A stretch of DNA of 64,000 nt from Lineus longissimus (Eukaryota; Nemertea; Pilidiophora; Heteronemertea; Lineidae). A program made the position numbers and the translations under genes. Each line of letters starts with the position of its first letter. The stretch's first letter is position 1. The notes below the pieces were generated by a model. That model was not told where the DNA came from. It did no database searches and saw only the letters and a program-made list of their open reading frames with translations. The stretch is from contig NC_088314.1 in NCBI RefSeq assembly GCF_910592395.1, positions 14,632,001 to 14,696,000 on the forward strand, read 5' to 3'. This document shows positions 1-10,361 of this stretch, in pieces.

Positions 1-38
1 AATATGTGCAATAAATTTTACTTACTAAAAAAAAAAAA
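1..38 (+). mobile_element. 3' tail of a U2-inserted LINE
   Basis: These bases match the last bases of the LINE that ends at 9,283, including the final AATAAA-like stretch and a short A run. At base 39 the sequence switches to the U2 snRNA body at exactly the same U2 nucleotide as at 9,284. The rest of this element lies left of the window. Confidence 0.85.
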
Positions 39-386
39 GTATCTGTTCTTATCAGCTTAATATCTGATACGCACCTCATTGAGGTGCTTCGATATTAAAG
101 GTCATATATCAAGGTTTTTTGCCATTTTCTGCTGTAAGACGATTTCAAAAGTGTACCTAACACTTTATACAATACAGAAAACCAAATGCAATTAGCTCCA
201 TCCATTCTGAAGATATAGCCAATTATGTGTTTGACAACTTGATTACCTGATCAGGCTAGCAACTGGATTGTTAGAGCCAGGCGGCGGGTTCAGCAAAAGT
301 TGTGATGTAGATCATGTCATGCAATCATAAAAGCAGGAGGGCCTTAATTAGTTATGCACACCTGGAAGTAATGTGTTTCATTCACT

Positions 387-740
387 ATGGTGTATTGTGT
401 GGCTCCGAATTGTGTCAAGGCTAGCACAAAGAACAATCGAATGACGGATGGGACCCATTTTCATGAATTTCCAAAGCCAGTTGAACGAGAGAGGAGGAAG
501 CTGTGGATTCGGAAGTGCAAACGTTTGGAGTGTTGGAAGCCTGGGCCTTCGGCCAAACTTTGCAGTGATCACTTTATCGATACGGATTATCACATGAAGC
601 CGGATATCTGCATCCAACTGAATATTAAATGCCACTTGTTAAAAACAGCTGTTCCATCTGTATTCGATTTGACCAACCCCACTTACATGCGACAGCCTCC
701 AAAGGAACGTTCGTTAGCCAAAAAACGTAAACATCAAGAA
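387..740 (+). CDS. THAP-domain (C2CH zinc finger) protein, first exon
   Basis: The reading frame starts at the ATG at 387 and runs 118 codons to a strong donor (GAA|GTGAGT at 740/741). THAP features are plain: C4 and C9 at the N terminus, HEFPK at 26-30, LW at 39-40, the LCSDHF segment carrying C59 and H62, and an AVPSVF box near residue 88. THAP domains bind DNA through a zinc-coordinating C2CH fold and occur in P-element and Kolobok transposases and in host THAP proteins. It lies inside the TTAA transposon, so it probably is a transposon DNA-binding protein. The exon ends in phase 0; the next exon is not fixed. Without splicing the frame would stop at 749. Confidence 0.8.
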
Positions 741-1108
741 GTGAGTTGAACACTATTTCATGATTTATACACTGCTGATGCACACAACACTCATACTACC
801 CAAATGGCACATGTCATCCACTGTACAGTGGCTACACAACCATGTCAATTGCATTTAATGCCCGAGGCTGCTGAGGTCGGTTGTTATACATAATGTGTTC
901 ACAGAGAGACTAACACTGTTCTTCTATTTTGGCATCAGTCAATTTTGAGATGGTCCCTTTAGAGAGGTTCCATTTGACTGTGAACACCATTTCCATTTCC
1001 AGAGGTATTTCATGGAGATGATCTTGTGTCACCAAAAACAAACAGGACATCCTATAAATACAAAATATTTATTGTTAAAAAAAAATCAAAATATTCGTTC
1101 CTTTTCAG

Positions 1109-1344
1109 AATACATTGAACTTCTACTGAATGAGGTATTGAGACTTCGAGAGAAAATGCCCTCGTACAGCACTGCATTGGCCAATAGAGAAGATCGCATC
1201 AAGTCTACACCCAAGCCAGTCTGTACGAAATACACGAAAAGTCAAACCAAACTTGAGGTCGTGGATAGCCGGAAGACTCGATTTAATCGGACGCTCAACT
1301 CTTTGGATAACGAAAGCCAGTGTACTCCTCTGAGGGCCAGGTAG
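1109..1344 (+). CDS. Possible later THAP-gene exon, coiled-coil-like
   Basis: After a pyrimidine-rich acceptor (CTTTTCAG|AA at 1,108/1,109) an open frame starts with EYIELLLNEVLRLREK, which looks like the leucine-rich coil that often follows a THAP finger. It then becomes basic (about TPKPVCTKYTKSQTK) and stops at 1,342-1,344. The splice phase does not fit direct joining to the exon ending at 740, so either another exon lies between them or this is not coding. Its last 50 bases are antisense to exon 3 of the ballast gene, and that part at least may be only a shadow. Confidence 0.3.
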
Positions 1345-2341
1345 AGCGAATTTTGTCACGAGCACAGACTGGAAGAGGAAGTCTTTGCTTTTTGCCCAAA
1401 CGTTGCCAGCACCAGCGCACAAATCTGCGGTATGCAAGGTATCTCCATAACCTGAAAAGACAGTTTGAGAGAAAATTTGAGTTCAGATGAAACATAATGC
1501 ATACAATGTAGTATGGTCATGAATCCTTTGTGCTGAAAGCAGTTGTTTCTGTTTTGTAAATAAATAGGAAGTGTACATGTACAAGTTTCTGTTATTTTAC
1601 TTATTTCAACTTACTTGTGCATTGGCTGATCATTTCCTATTGGCCCTTGATCTTGGATAAATTCATACATGGCACTTTCCAGGACATATCGGTCAAGGCA
1701 GTTGCTTGCGAATCCGGGATGCAGAGTTATGCAGGCAACTCCATCTGGCTCATAACTTTCCTTCTTGGCCAGAACTGGGGAATAGTCACTGCAGCACATC
1801 GACTCTGTTCCAGTGATTTGAGCTGTGCAGTTTCCACAGTCACACCTGAAGTGATAAACGTTTACATATTTACAAAAAATTATGATTAACACTAGACCAG
1901 TTACCAGTTGCCCTCCTTGGCTTCCCTCAGTCTCAGTGATGATGAGGCCGAGTCCATGACATGGCAGATGGCAAATGTCCTTCAGAGACTGTTCAAATAC
2001 ATACAACCTTTGAACCAATACAAAGCCATCCAAGAAGTGCCAGAGCATCAGATAAAGTCCAATTGTGTATAGTAGTAGTGGATGCATGTCATGATGTAGT
2101 GCTGTGTGCATAGAGAACAGAGTGAGAATGTAAACAAAACTTGCCATTTTCTGTTGCCTGCATGTTCAGGGCGTTCATCCTCCACTTCCTCATCACTTTC
2201 GTCCGAATGATCACTCTCATTATGATCTAGTGATATCAATGGCTCGAACATGTATGGCTCAACGTTTAAATATCCTTCTGTATCGACCAAAACATCCTCA
2301 AATTCACTGCTCTCACTCTCTGAACTGTATGCGGAAGCCAT
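1295..2341 (-). CDS. P2X7 'ballast' (P2RX7 C-terminal) domain protein, three exons
   Basis: Exons on the minus strand are 2,341-2,145, 1,845-1,615 and 1,451-1,295; they join in frame to 194 residues and a stop. Exon 1 encodes an acidic, serine-rich N terminus. The first junction creates NRKWCDCGNC, the WCxCGxC start of the ballast domain. Exon 2 supplies the CC pair, ITLHPGF and NCLDRYVL. Exon 3 gives RYLAYRRFVRWCW, LPVCARDKIR and a terminal EEYTGFRYP. These match the order of motifs in the cytosolic zinc-binding domain at the C terminus of vertebrate P2X7 receptors. No channel part is present. Intron 1 has a GC donor (TG|GCAAGT); the other sites are canonical. The gene lies wholly within the TTAA transposon and appears intact. 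Its function in invertebrates is not known to me; a DNA- or nucleotide-binding adaptor is possible. Confidence 0.85.
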
Positions 2342-2668
2342 CTTGCTTTGTTCTGACTGACACGACCTACGTCATCAAAAAATCCCTAGCGGCCACATGT
2401 GGAACTAATCTAAAGTTGTGTGTGGTGGGAAATTCAAATAGTTTCAAATTGAAAATTGAAATAACTAAATAATGACTTTATTATTAGAATTTTTTTAATG
2501 TCTGGGATCTTGTTTTTTTAACCCTCAACATATTTCATGAGTATCAAGCATGTTTTCAAACCTTGATATATGACCTTTAAACTGATTTTTGGACCTCGGC
2601 GAGATGTCAGGGGCTTGCTCCGCTCTCGCCACGGGTTGGCCTGTTGCAGTACCTCCAGGATCGGCCCA

Positions 2669-3595
2669 TAATAAACAAACCAACAATAGACCTTTCCCCA
2701 AATGCCCTTCCCCATTCTTGACTTCCCTTTCCCATGCCTTACCGAGCTTGGGAGGGAGGGGAGAGGGGGGGGGTGTCCTGGGGCCAGGTGATTCAAATTA
2801 AACTAAATATGTATCAGAAGCTAAGCAGATCAAGAACAGATACCGGTACAGTTGTGTGTGGGCATTAAATCAAGGCAAGAGTTTGGTCGAATAACCTCGC
2901 GTCCGAGCTCTGTCTGGCGCCTAAATGGCTTCCTGACCGCAGACGACCTCCCTGGTGACGGGAAGCCCCTGTGACGATATCGATGACGTCACCGCAGCCA
3001 GGCAACCACGTGTCCCTGGCGACAGTGGCGACAGTGACGTCAGTGAGGGCTCAAACTGGCCGTGCTCGACGTTCAGGGCCGAATTTGGCACTCGAACGGG
3101 GGGGAGGGGGGGGCCACCCGCCAGTCGAAAGAGCAGCGCCAGGCCTGCATGAAACGCGTGTGAAAAGGTGGGCATGCTTGGAATAGTTCTCCCTCGGTTG
3201 CCGTTGGAAGATTCGCTTGGAAATAACTTGCTCACCGCCTCGATTGGCTTGTGTCGTTCCGCGCCGTGTTTGCGACCTACATTCAGACGCCCTAATCGGA
3301 CGGACTCACCTCGAACTCCCAGAGCCCGCGAAGCCACTCACACGCCCAGAACAGCTTGGCCACCGCGGGACGAGGCGCGTCCTTCGACTTTCTAAGGAAC
3401 TACTGTGCTGGGGGGGGACACTCCTCGCTCCACGGACAATTTGCCTTGTCGATTCCCGAGGACACTGGCACCTGCAACGTCGTCTGCTGCCATCTGGCGT
3501 TGACCAAATCAACTACGTCACACGCAGCCGAAACGTCACGGTTTGGACAATTCACGCCGTTTGCAACATGTAGAATTTTCAAAGCCGACGCCGGC
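2669..3595. repeat. U2 array spacer, unit 1
   Basis: This GC-richer stretch is nearly identical to 9,435-10,361 and in both places lies between a U2 3' end and the next U2 5' start. It is therefore the intergenic spacer of a tandem U2 repeat of about 1.1 kb. An A-rich stretch right after the U2 end (about 2,669-2,690) is where a snRNA 3' box is expected, and the last 80 bases before 3,596 should hold the PSE-type promoter; I cannot define either exactly. Small open frames here are conserved only because the DNA is duplicated. Confidence 0.85.
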
Positions 3596-3698
3596 ATCGC
3601 TTCTCGGCCTATTGACTTCGTTTCAGTAGTGTCGGTTACTGCGCCTAGTTACTCCCGTTTATTTGTTGTATTTTTGCAGCCCCATCTTGCTAATCAGG

Positions 3699-4762
3699 AT
3701 GGCGGCCTGTAAAAAATTGAAGGCTATTGAGGAAAGATATATAAGCAACAGATTGGTAGCCGGGACTGTACGCATACATTGTTTTTTTAATGCTTTCAGG
3801 CATGATGTCGTCTCCTTCTTGAAGGAATTTGGAATGGATAAGAATACAACCTTACGATCCCTGTACCAGAGAGAGGCGTCAAGAGATTATTACGCGGTGT
3901 TCGGAAACGTGGATGAAGCCAGACATTTTGCTTCCCTCGGCCAGGTAATTTCAAAGAGCAATAACAACGGCAAAGTGGTTCTGTCGGCAGTCGATAAGGA
4001 AATCGTCTCTCTTAGAGTATTATGGCTACCAATATATGTGAGTAACGACTACGTGAGGAGAGTTTTCAGTCATATCGGGGAAATAGTTAAAGTGACAAAT
4101 GAGGAAACTTCGATCCAAGGATACGTAATGGAAACGGGAGTGAGAGTGGTGACACTTAAAATCCATGAAAAGGATAAACATTCAATTCCACATAGAATAG
4201 ATACGGCGGACGGCTATTCAATGCTTATAACGTGTAGAGGTAGGTTACCTCTTTGCCTCAAATGTAACAAGTTGGGACATGTGAGGTCTGAATGTGACAC
4301 AACGAGAAGACCCCAAGGACCGCCCGCCCAAAGAAGTAGATTGGATTCAGTAGATTCAGAAATAGACTCAGTAAGCGAAGAACTAATTACAGACTGTCCG
4401 AGCGCATCAGAGGAAGAGACCCCAGATATCCCAATTATGAGAGGGGAAAATCCACCTACCCAGGAGGTGGATCCAATTCTAAAACCAAACGTAGAGAATA
4501 TGGAATGCGAAGAAATATTGACTGTGCCAGAGACTCAGGAAGGAAAAACCAAACCCCTTCTGAGACCCCTATAGAAAACTCATCACAAGAACTTTTTTCA
4601 CAATCACATCAGATCCAATCAAAGAATTCACTGGCGGAGGCCTTGGAGTTTTTTTCAGAAACTCCATATAGTCAAAAAATTCCAGAGGGACAAGGATCCC
4701 CAAGTACCAAAAAACTGAAAATAAGTGTGTTTGATGAAGAGGAAGTGGATAATAATCATTAG
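3699..4762 (+). pseudogene. LINE ORF1 (nucleic-acid-binding protein), frameshifted
   Basis: The start is taken at the ATG at 3,699 (MAACKKLK), which follows the 5' UTR. The protein has an RRM-like N-terminal half, a middle segment with LRVLWLPIYVSNDYVRRVF, and a CCHC zinc knuckle (CLKCNKLGHVRSEC, about 4,257-4,298). An acidic and serine-rich tail follows. The frame is lost between 4,505 and 4,574, where it would stop. The other frame then continues to 4,762 with a C terminus (KKLKISVFDEEE) that aligns with KKLKTMSLFDTDEE of the second copy at 13,250. One small indel thus explains the break. ORF1 proteins bind the element RNA. Confidence 0.85.
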
Positions 4763-5008
4763 ATACAATTGCTAACAGACGGACTTATATAACGGACAAC
4801 GATTTTGAACAACGGACATATAGTGAAAATAAAGAACTGATAACTGGAATACAACCACCTCGATTCACCTACGGACAATGTTTTTTTCCTCCTTTTGGAG
4901 TCATATGTTTCATCAGAAATTCTCATGTTAGTATTGTAAATATTTTCAGTATACCATATCTGTATCTTTTCAGCCTTTGCCGTTTTGTTTTCTAATCCTT
5001 TGTTTATA

Positions 5009-8000
5009 ATGTCTCATATTTCATTTTCTAGCCTAAATTGTCAAGGTATTTCAAGTTTTTCAAAACAGCGTCTAATTTCTAATTATCTTTTACAGTATGA
5101 TCTTGATTTTATATTTTTACAAGAAACAAATGTTTCTTCTCTTTCCTTGGCCAAGAGGATTGAGTCTTATTTTGGCGCCAAAGCTTTTTGGTCTTTTTCT
5201 TCGCAGAAGAGTACTGGTTCTGCCATTTTAATATTTTCTTCAGATATTGTTACTAGTAACTTTTCTTATGACCTAGACGGCCGTATTATTTTTCTTGACA
5301 TAAGAGTCAGAGGGTTAAAACTCCGGTTGGTAAACATATATGCACCCACAAATGAGGCCGAACGTAGGACCTTTTTATCCACTCTTTATACTTATTTCAA
5401 TACAAGTCCCAAGATTATTTCGGGCGGCGACTTTAATTGTGTAATGTCCACCAAGTTAGACAAGGTCGGGGGGAACCCCGCCCGAAGCTTAGTTGGTTCG
5501 GACGAATTATTTTCTTTGTGTCGGGATTTTTCTTTGCTAGATGTTTTTAGATCTCTTTATCCAAACTCAGTGTCCACAACGCAGCATTCAAATGCCGTAC
5601 ACTGTAGGTTGGATCGTTTTTATATTTCTAAGGAATTAATGAGTAGCGTCTCGGAATTCCTGGTATGTCCGACGCCATCATGTATTTCCGATCACGACCT
5701 TATTATTATGAACATCGTTCCGAGTAAAACTATCCACCTCGGGCGAAGTTATTGGAAGTGCAATAACTCTATTATTTCTGATCGTGCTTTTGTTAAAAGT
5801 TTTTATGATTTCTGGTCGCAGAAAATGACCGGGTTTATTTTGTCTTTAGATAGCTGGGATATTTTAAAGTCGGATATAAAAGATTTTATTATTGCTTTTT
5901 CTCGGCGTAAAGCCAATGTTTCTAAATCCGTTATTAATTCTCTTAGGAGGCAGTATTCTATGTTACAAAAATCCTCATTATCTTCTTCTAGTCCGCAGGA
6001 CTATAGTGATCAAATTAATGTTATTAGGGAACAACATTCTTCTCTATATAACAAAGAGGTTTTTGGTGTTTTTATTCGCTCTAAATGCGATTTTTTAAAA
6101 GATTCGGAGAAGCCCTCCAAGTATCATTTTATTAAGGAAAGGAAACGTAGTGAAAAGAAAGTTATTAATAAGTTAGTGGTTGATGGTCAAGTTTTTTCAG
6201 ACACAGAGTCTATTTCTAATGCTTTTCGGACCTTTTATTCTCAATTATTTTCTGATGAGGGTATTGACGCTGACCTCATGAATGATTTTCTTTCTGACCT
6301 TCCTCAGCTCTCGTCTTCTGACGCAGAGCTGTGTGACGGACCTATTCTTTTAGAGGAAATTTTGTATGCACTGAAGGGCATGCAGAATAATAAATCGCCT
6401 GGTTCGGATGGTTTGGGAAAGGAGTTTTATCTCGGTTTCTTTGATCTAGTAGGCCCATTGTTAGTTTCACTTTATAGTCTTATTTTTGAGGAGGGCCTTT
6501 TGTCCGAGTCCCAGCGGCCCTCTTATATTTCTTTATTGTGTAAAGACCCCAACAATTCTGAGGACATGAAGAATTGGAGGCCTATTTCTCTTTTAAATAT
6601 TGATTATAAGGTTTTGTCCAAAGTTTTAACTTTTAGGCAATGTCATGCCATCTATTATTCATATTGATCAGACGTCCGGGATCAAAGGGTGATCTATCAC
6701 AGATAATTTACATTTATTACGTAATATTTTTGATTTTGTTAGTCAGAAGGATATTCCCTGTGCCTGGATTAATCTGGATTTTTTTAAAGGCTTTTGATAG
6801 ATGTTCTCATCAGTTTCTTTTTGAGGCAATCACCCGTTATGGTTTTAATGATTCTTTTCAGAAATGGATTCGTATCCTCTATACTAATGTTACTTCTTCT
6901 GTTATTGTTAATAATTACGTTTCTAAACCTTTTTCATATTCTCGTGGTGTAAGGCAAGGTTGTAGTATTTCTCCTTTATTATTTGTTTTGTGTCTCGAGC
7001 CTATGGCTATTAAAATACGTAAGGAAGAGGCCATTAAAGGATTATCCCTTCCCGGACGGCCGGGGTCTGTCAAAAATATAATGTTCGCCGATGACGTCAC
7101 TGGTGTTGTTACCAGCGACCGAGGCATGGCCTCTTTCATGAATATTGTCAAACTTTTTTGTCTCGCTTCTGGTTTTTCTCTCAACCTTATTAAGTCCAAA
7201 GGGTTTTTTCTTGGGAAGTGGAAGTCACGGAGTGACCACCCCTTTGGCATTTCTTGGCCGGACAGGGTTAAATTACTGGGTTGTCTTTTTGGGTATACGG
7301 TTTCACACGATGATGTTTGGGGTCCTATTTTTAATAAGTTCGTTAAGGTTCTTAATTTCTCTAAGTTATCTGGTCTTACTTTAAAACAGAAGTCTATTAT
7401 TATTAGTACGTTTGCGTGTTCCAAGATATGGTATACTGGTAGTGTGTATTTTATGCCTAAATGTTATATAGATAAATTTCAATTGGTTATATTTCTATGG
7501 CCCCGAGCCAATTTTGAGCCTTTGGCTCGTGCCACTCAATTTCTTCCCTTTTTATTCGGCGGTCTCGCCATTGTAAACATAGCATTAAAATTATGAGCCT
7601 TATCAATAAACCACATGTGTACATATATTGTTAATTTTGATGCGGCCTGGCACCCTTTCACCAATTACTGGTGTGCTTTGCACTTTCAGAAATATAATAA
7701 GAATCTCTGGTCAAACTCTTCCCCTCATAATTCCCTTTTATCACCTTTTTATCAAAAAGCCATTAAGAACTTTGTTCACTTAAAATCTACTTTTCCAAAA
7801 TTTGATCACACTAAAGCCTCTGTTAAAACTATATATTCCTTGCTTCTCGGCACAATTACAAAGCCCCCACGATGTATTACTTTGTTTCCATCTATTAATT
7901 TTAAAAATGTATTTGTAAACCTGCACCATCAGTTTATTGAACCCGCTTCACAGGACGTTTCGTACAGACTGATCGTGCAGGTATTGCCCGTTAATAATCA

Positions 8001-8460
8001 AATATTTCAATGGTCTCGTGGCCAATATGGGCTTAGGCCTTGCTCTTTTCATTGTGGTTTCAGTCACGAGACATAACAACATTTATTCTATTATTGTACT
8101 CTTGTCAAACCATTAAAGTCTTTGCTAAGTGATTTTTTCTCTCTTTTTGATCTGAAATTAAAATTTGAACACATATACCTATTAAATATCTATGTTAAAG
8201 ATCCTTTCGTAAAATCTCTTTTATTATATCTATGTACAGAGTACACGCGTACCATTTGGATACAGCGTAATTTAAAAAAGTTTGAGAAGAAGACCATCTC
8301 TTCCAACTCTCTCATTTTGTATTTTGTATCTCGTATAAATACCCGTATTCGTTGTGATTATCACAGATTTAATATTTCTAAGTTTAAAAAGTATTGGTGT
8401 CAGTATCCCGTCTTCTGCTCTGTAGAAGAAGGGGTACTGGAGCTTAAATTGTCTATATAA
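5009..8460 (+). pseudogene. LINE ORF2: APE endonuclease and reverse transcriptase, several frameshifts
   Basis: The start at 5,009 (MSHISFSSLNC) is supported by alignment with MLDISFASLNC at 13,533. The endonuclease has LNCQG, FLQETN, NIYAPT, GGDFNCV, RLDRFYIS and SDHDLI. Reverse transcriptase follows, with SPGSDGL, WRPISLLN, then after a frameshift near 6,650-6,760 DFLKAFDR, GVRQGCSISPLL and the catalytic FADD (about 7,085). The C-terminal region continues in broken frames at 7,615-8,076, ending with a CSFHCGFSHET zinc-knuckle-like segment, and at 8,122-8,460. In life the protein nicks U2 DNA and primes reverse transcription there. This copy is dead. Confidence 0.88.
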
Positions 8461-9283
8461 TTATGTTAATTCAATTGTTTTCTGTTGATCAACCGTCATA
8501 TAAACTCATTTGCCTTTACTTGTTCTGACTCGTCAAATCATTTAACAAAATGTTAAACAACCGTCAATCCTAAGTACTAGCATTCTTATTAAATTTCATT
8601 GGCAGTGACGTGATCGGCTTTGTCCACCGATCACGCCACGTGACTCCTTTGAATCAGTTTTTCCTCTTTAGTTTATTCATTGCTTTCGTCAAATTCAAGA
8701 AGGCTTTATCTTGCCTGATTTTAAATTGTATAAACATTGACGGCTTTAGTCTTCTTTCCTTCGGTTGATCTAGTTAAACAATTGTGTATTATTATTATTT
8801 CGTATGTTCAATTTATGCTGCTGTAATCTTTCAAGTTATTGTCAACCCTTTTCTATAGGCGCGCGTGCGGGCCGGTCATCGACCGTGTCGGCATGTGTGC
8901 CTCGTTGTTCCATTTTACAACATTAATAAATTTCCAATTCTCGTTGTAAAAGGCGTGAGTCTGCGGTCTATTACCGTGCAGGCTCGCGCCAAGTAGTATT
9001 TCATTTTACTAAATTTTTCAATTATCCGTGTTTGCGGCAACATCTCGTCATGTAAATATAATTTTAACCCGTTCTATTCCAGTCGTTTCCCTTTTTACAG
9101 GAAAGTCTAACTAACACTTTCCTTTTTGAACACAGTGTCGTTACTAATACACTGTTTTAAATCATTACCCCCTTTAAATCCTAGTTGTAAATTAAATCTA
9201 TCTATGTAATCCCCGTTAAAATTCAGCCTTCAGTCAGTAGTATCTCTGTATGTGCAATAAATTTTACTTACTAAAAAAAAAAA
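8461..9283 (+). other. LINE 3' UTR
   Basis: This stretch carries no open frame of note. It ends with a CAATAAATTTTACTTACT segment and an A run directly against U2. The same end is present at 1-38, so it is likely the part recognised by the reverse transcriptase for target-primed priming. Confidence 0.75.
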
Positions 9284-9434
9284 GTATCTGTTCTTATCAG
9301 CTTAATATCTGATACGCACCTCATTGAGGTGCTTCGATAATAAACTGATTTTTGGACCTCGGCGAGATGTCCGGGGCTTGCTCCGCTCTCGCCACGGGTT
9401 GGCCTGGTATTGCAGTACCTCCAGGATCGGCCCA

Positions 9435-10361
9435 TAATAAACAAACCAACAATAGACCTTTCCCCAAATGCCCTTCCCCATTCTTGACTTCCCTTTCCCA
9501 TGCCTTACCGAGCTTGGGAGGGAGGGGAGGGGGGGGGGGGGGTCCTGGGGCCAGGTGATTCAAATTAAACTAAATATGTATCAGAAGCTAAGCAGATCAA
9601 GAACAGATACCGGTACAGTTGTGTGTGGGCATTAAATCAAGGCAAGAGTTTGGTCGAATAACCTCGTGTCCGAGCTCTGTCTGGCGCCTAAATGGCTTCC
9701 TGGCCGCAGACGACCTCCCTGGTGACGGGAAGCCCCTGTGACGATATCGATGACGTCACCGCAGCCAGGCAGCCACGTGTCCCTGGCGACAGTGGCGACA
9801 GTGACGTCAGTGAGGGCTCAAACTGGCCGTGCTCGACGTTCAGGGCCGAATTTGGCACTCGAACGGGGGGAGGGGGGGGGGCACCCGCCAGTCGAAAGAG
9901 CAGCGCCAGGCCTACATGAAACGCGTGTGAAAAGGTGGGCATGCTTGGAATAGTTCTCCGTCGGTTGCCGTTGGAAGATTCGCTTGGAAATAACTTGCTC
10001 ACCGCCTCGATTGGCTTGTGTCGTTCCGCGCGGTGTTTGCGACCTACATTCAGACGCCCTAATCGGACGGACTCACCTCGAACTCCCAGGGCCCGCGAAG
10101 CCAGTCACACGCCCAGAACAGCTTGGCCACCGCGGGACGAGGCGCGTCCTTCGACTTTCTAAGGAACTACTGTGCTGGGGGGGACACTCCTCGCTCCACG
10201 GACAATTTGCCTTGTCGATTCCCGAGGACACTGGCACCTGCAACGTCGTCTGCTGCCATCTGGCGTTGACCAAATCAACTACGTCACACGCAGCCGAAAC
10301 GTCACGGCTTGGACAATTCACGCCGTTTGCAACATGTAGAATTTTCGAAGCCGACGCCGGC
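9435..10361. repeat. U2 array spacer, unit 2
   Basis: This is the second copy of the spacer described at 2,669-3,595, with only scattered single-base differences and changes in the lengths of G runs. It ends in front of the U2 start at 10,362. The near identity of the spacers while the U2 copies are interrupted indicates recent concerted evolution, with the insertions younger than the last homogenisation or tolerated by it. Confidence 0.85.

Larger units (their letters stand above)
99..2576. mobile_element. 2.48-kb DNA transposon with TTAA target duplication
   Basis: The element is bounded by 19-bp perfect terminal inverted repeats (99-117, starting AGGTCATATATC, and 2,558-2,576) and by TTAA on both sides (95-98 and 2,577-2,580). 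Comparison with the uninterrupted U2 copy at about 9,341 confirms that this is an insertion: removing the element and one TTAA restores the U2 reading through to the Sm site. TTAA duplications are known for piggyBac and Kolobok elements; a THAP domain, as here, points to Kolobok. It carries a THAP gene on the plus strand and a P2X7-ballast gene on the minus strand. No DDE transposase is visible, so the copy is probably non-autonomous or uses a transposase fold I cannot recognise. Confidence 0.88.
39..2668 (+). pseudogene. U2: U2 snRNA gene copy A, missing its 5' end and split by a transposon
   Basis: Bases 39-98 and 2,577-2,668 together give U2 snRNA from just after the branch-site pairing segment to the 3' end. 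The first part has stem IIa (a perfect hairpin at 71-87). The second part has the Sm site (GATTTTTGG, about 2,583-2,591), stem III and stem IV. The 5' third was replaced by a LINE insertion, and a DNA transposon sits at a TTAA between stem II and the Sm site. Relative to the copy at 9,284, stem-loop IV has lost three bases (GTA). The copy cannot give a working snRNA. U2 identity rests on the diagnostic GTATCTGTTCTTATC segment and the TTGCAGTACCTCCAGGA 3' stem. Confidence 0.9.
3615..9283 (+). mobile_element. U2-targeted LINE, Tx1/Keno-like, complete but decayed
   Basis: A 5,669-bp non-LTR retrotransposon has a short 5' UTR, ORF1 with a CCHC knuckle, ORF2 with an apurinic-type endonuclease followed by reverse transcriptase, an 820-bp 3' UTR and a short A tail. 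It sits precisely in U2. Both 3' junctions in the window (38/39 and 9,283/9,284) cut U2 at the same point, so integration is sequence specific. Among known elements, Keno of the Tx1 clade has APE endonuclease and U2 specificity, whereas Utopia also targets U2 but uses a restriction-like endonuclease. The ORF content therefore favours Keno. Frameshifts in both ORFs mean it is inactive. Confidence 0.88.
3596..9434 (+). pseudogene. U2: U2 snRNA gene copy B, split by a full-length LINE
   Basis: The 5' end (ATCGCTTCTCGGCCTATTG, 3,596-3,614) is followed by a 5.7-kb LINE, then U2 resumes at 9,284 and runs to about 9,434 with stem II, the Sm site, stem III and stem IV complete. By comparison with the intact 5' end at 10,362, 17 bases of U2, including the start of the branch-site recognition region, are missing at the 5' junction. 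Apart from this loss the copy looks like a good U2 gene, with self-consistent stems. Confidence 0.92.

Noticed and set aside
2921-3712. Overlapping open frames of 65-138 codons in the U2 spacers on both strands
   Set aside because: They lie in GC-rich duplicated spacer, overlap each other in several frames and have no known motif.
6915-7424. A 169-codon minus-strand frame
   Set aside because: It is antisense to the LINE reverse transcriptase.
3615-9283. Calling the LINE Utopia
   Set aside because: Utopia also targets U2, but is known with a restriction-like endonuclease; here an APE-type endonuclease is plain at the N terminus of ORF2.
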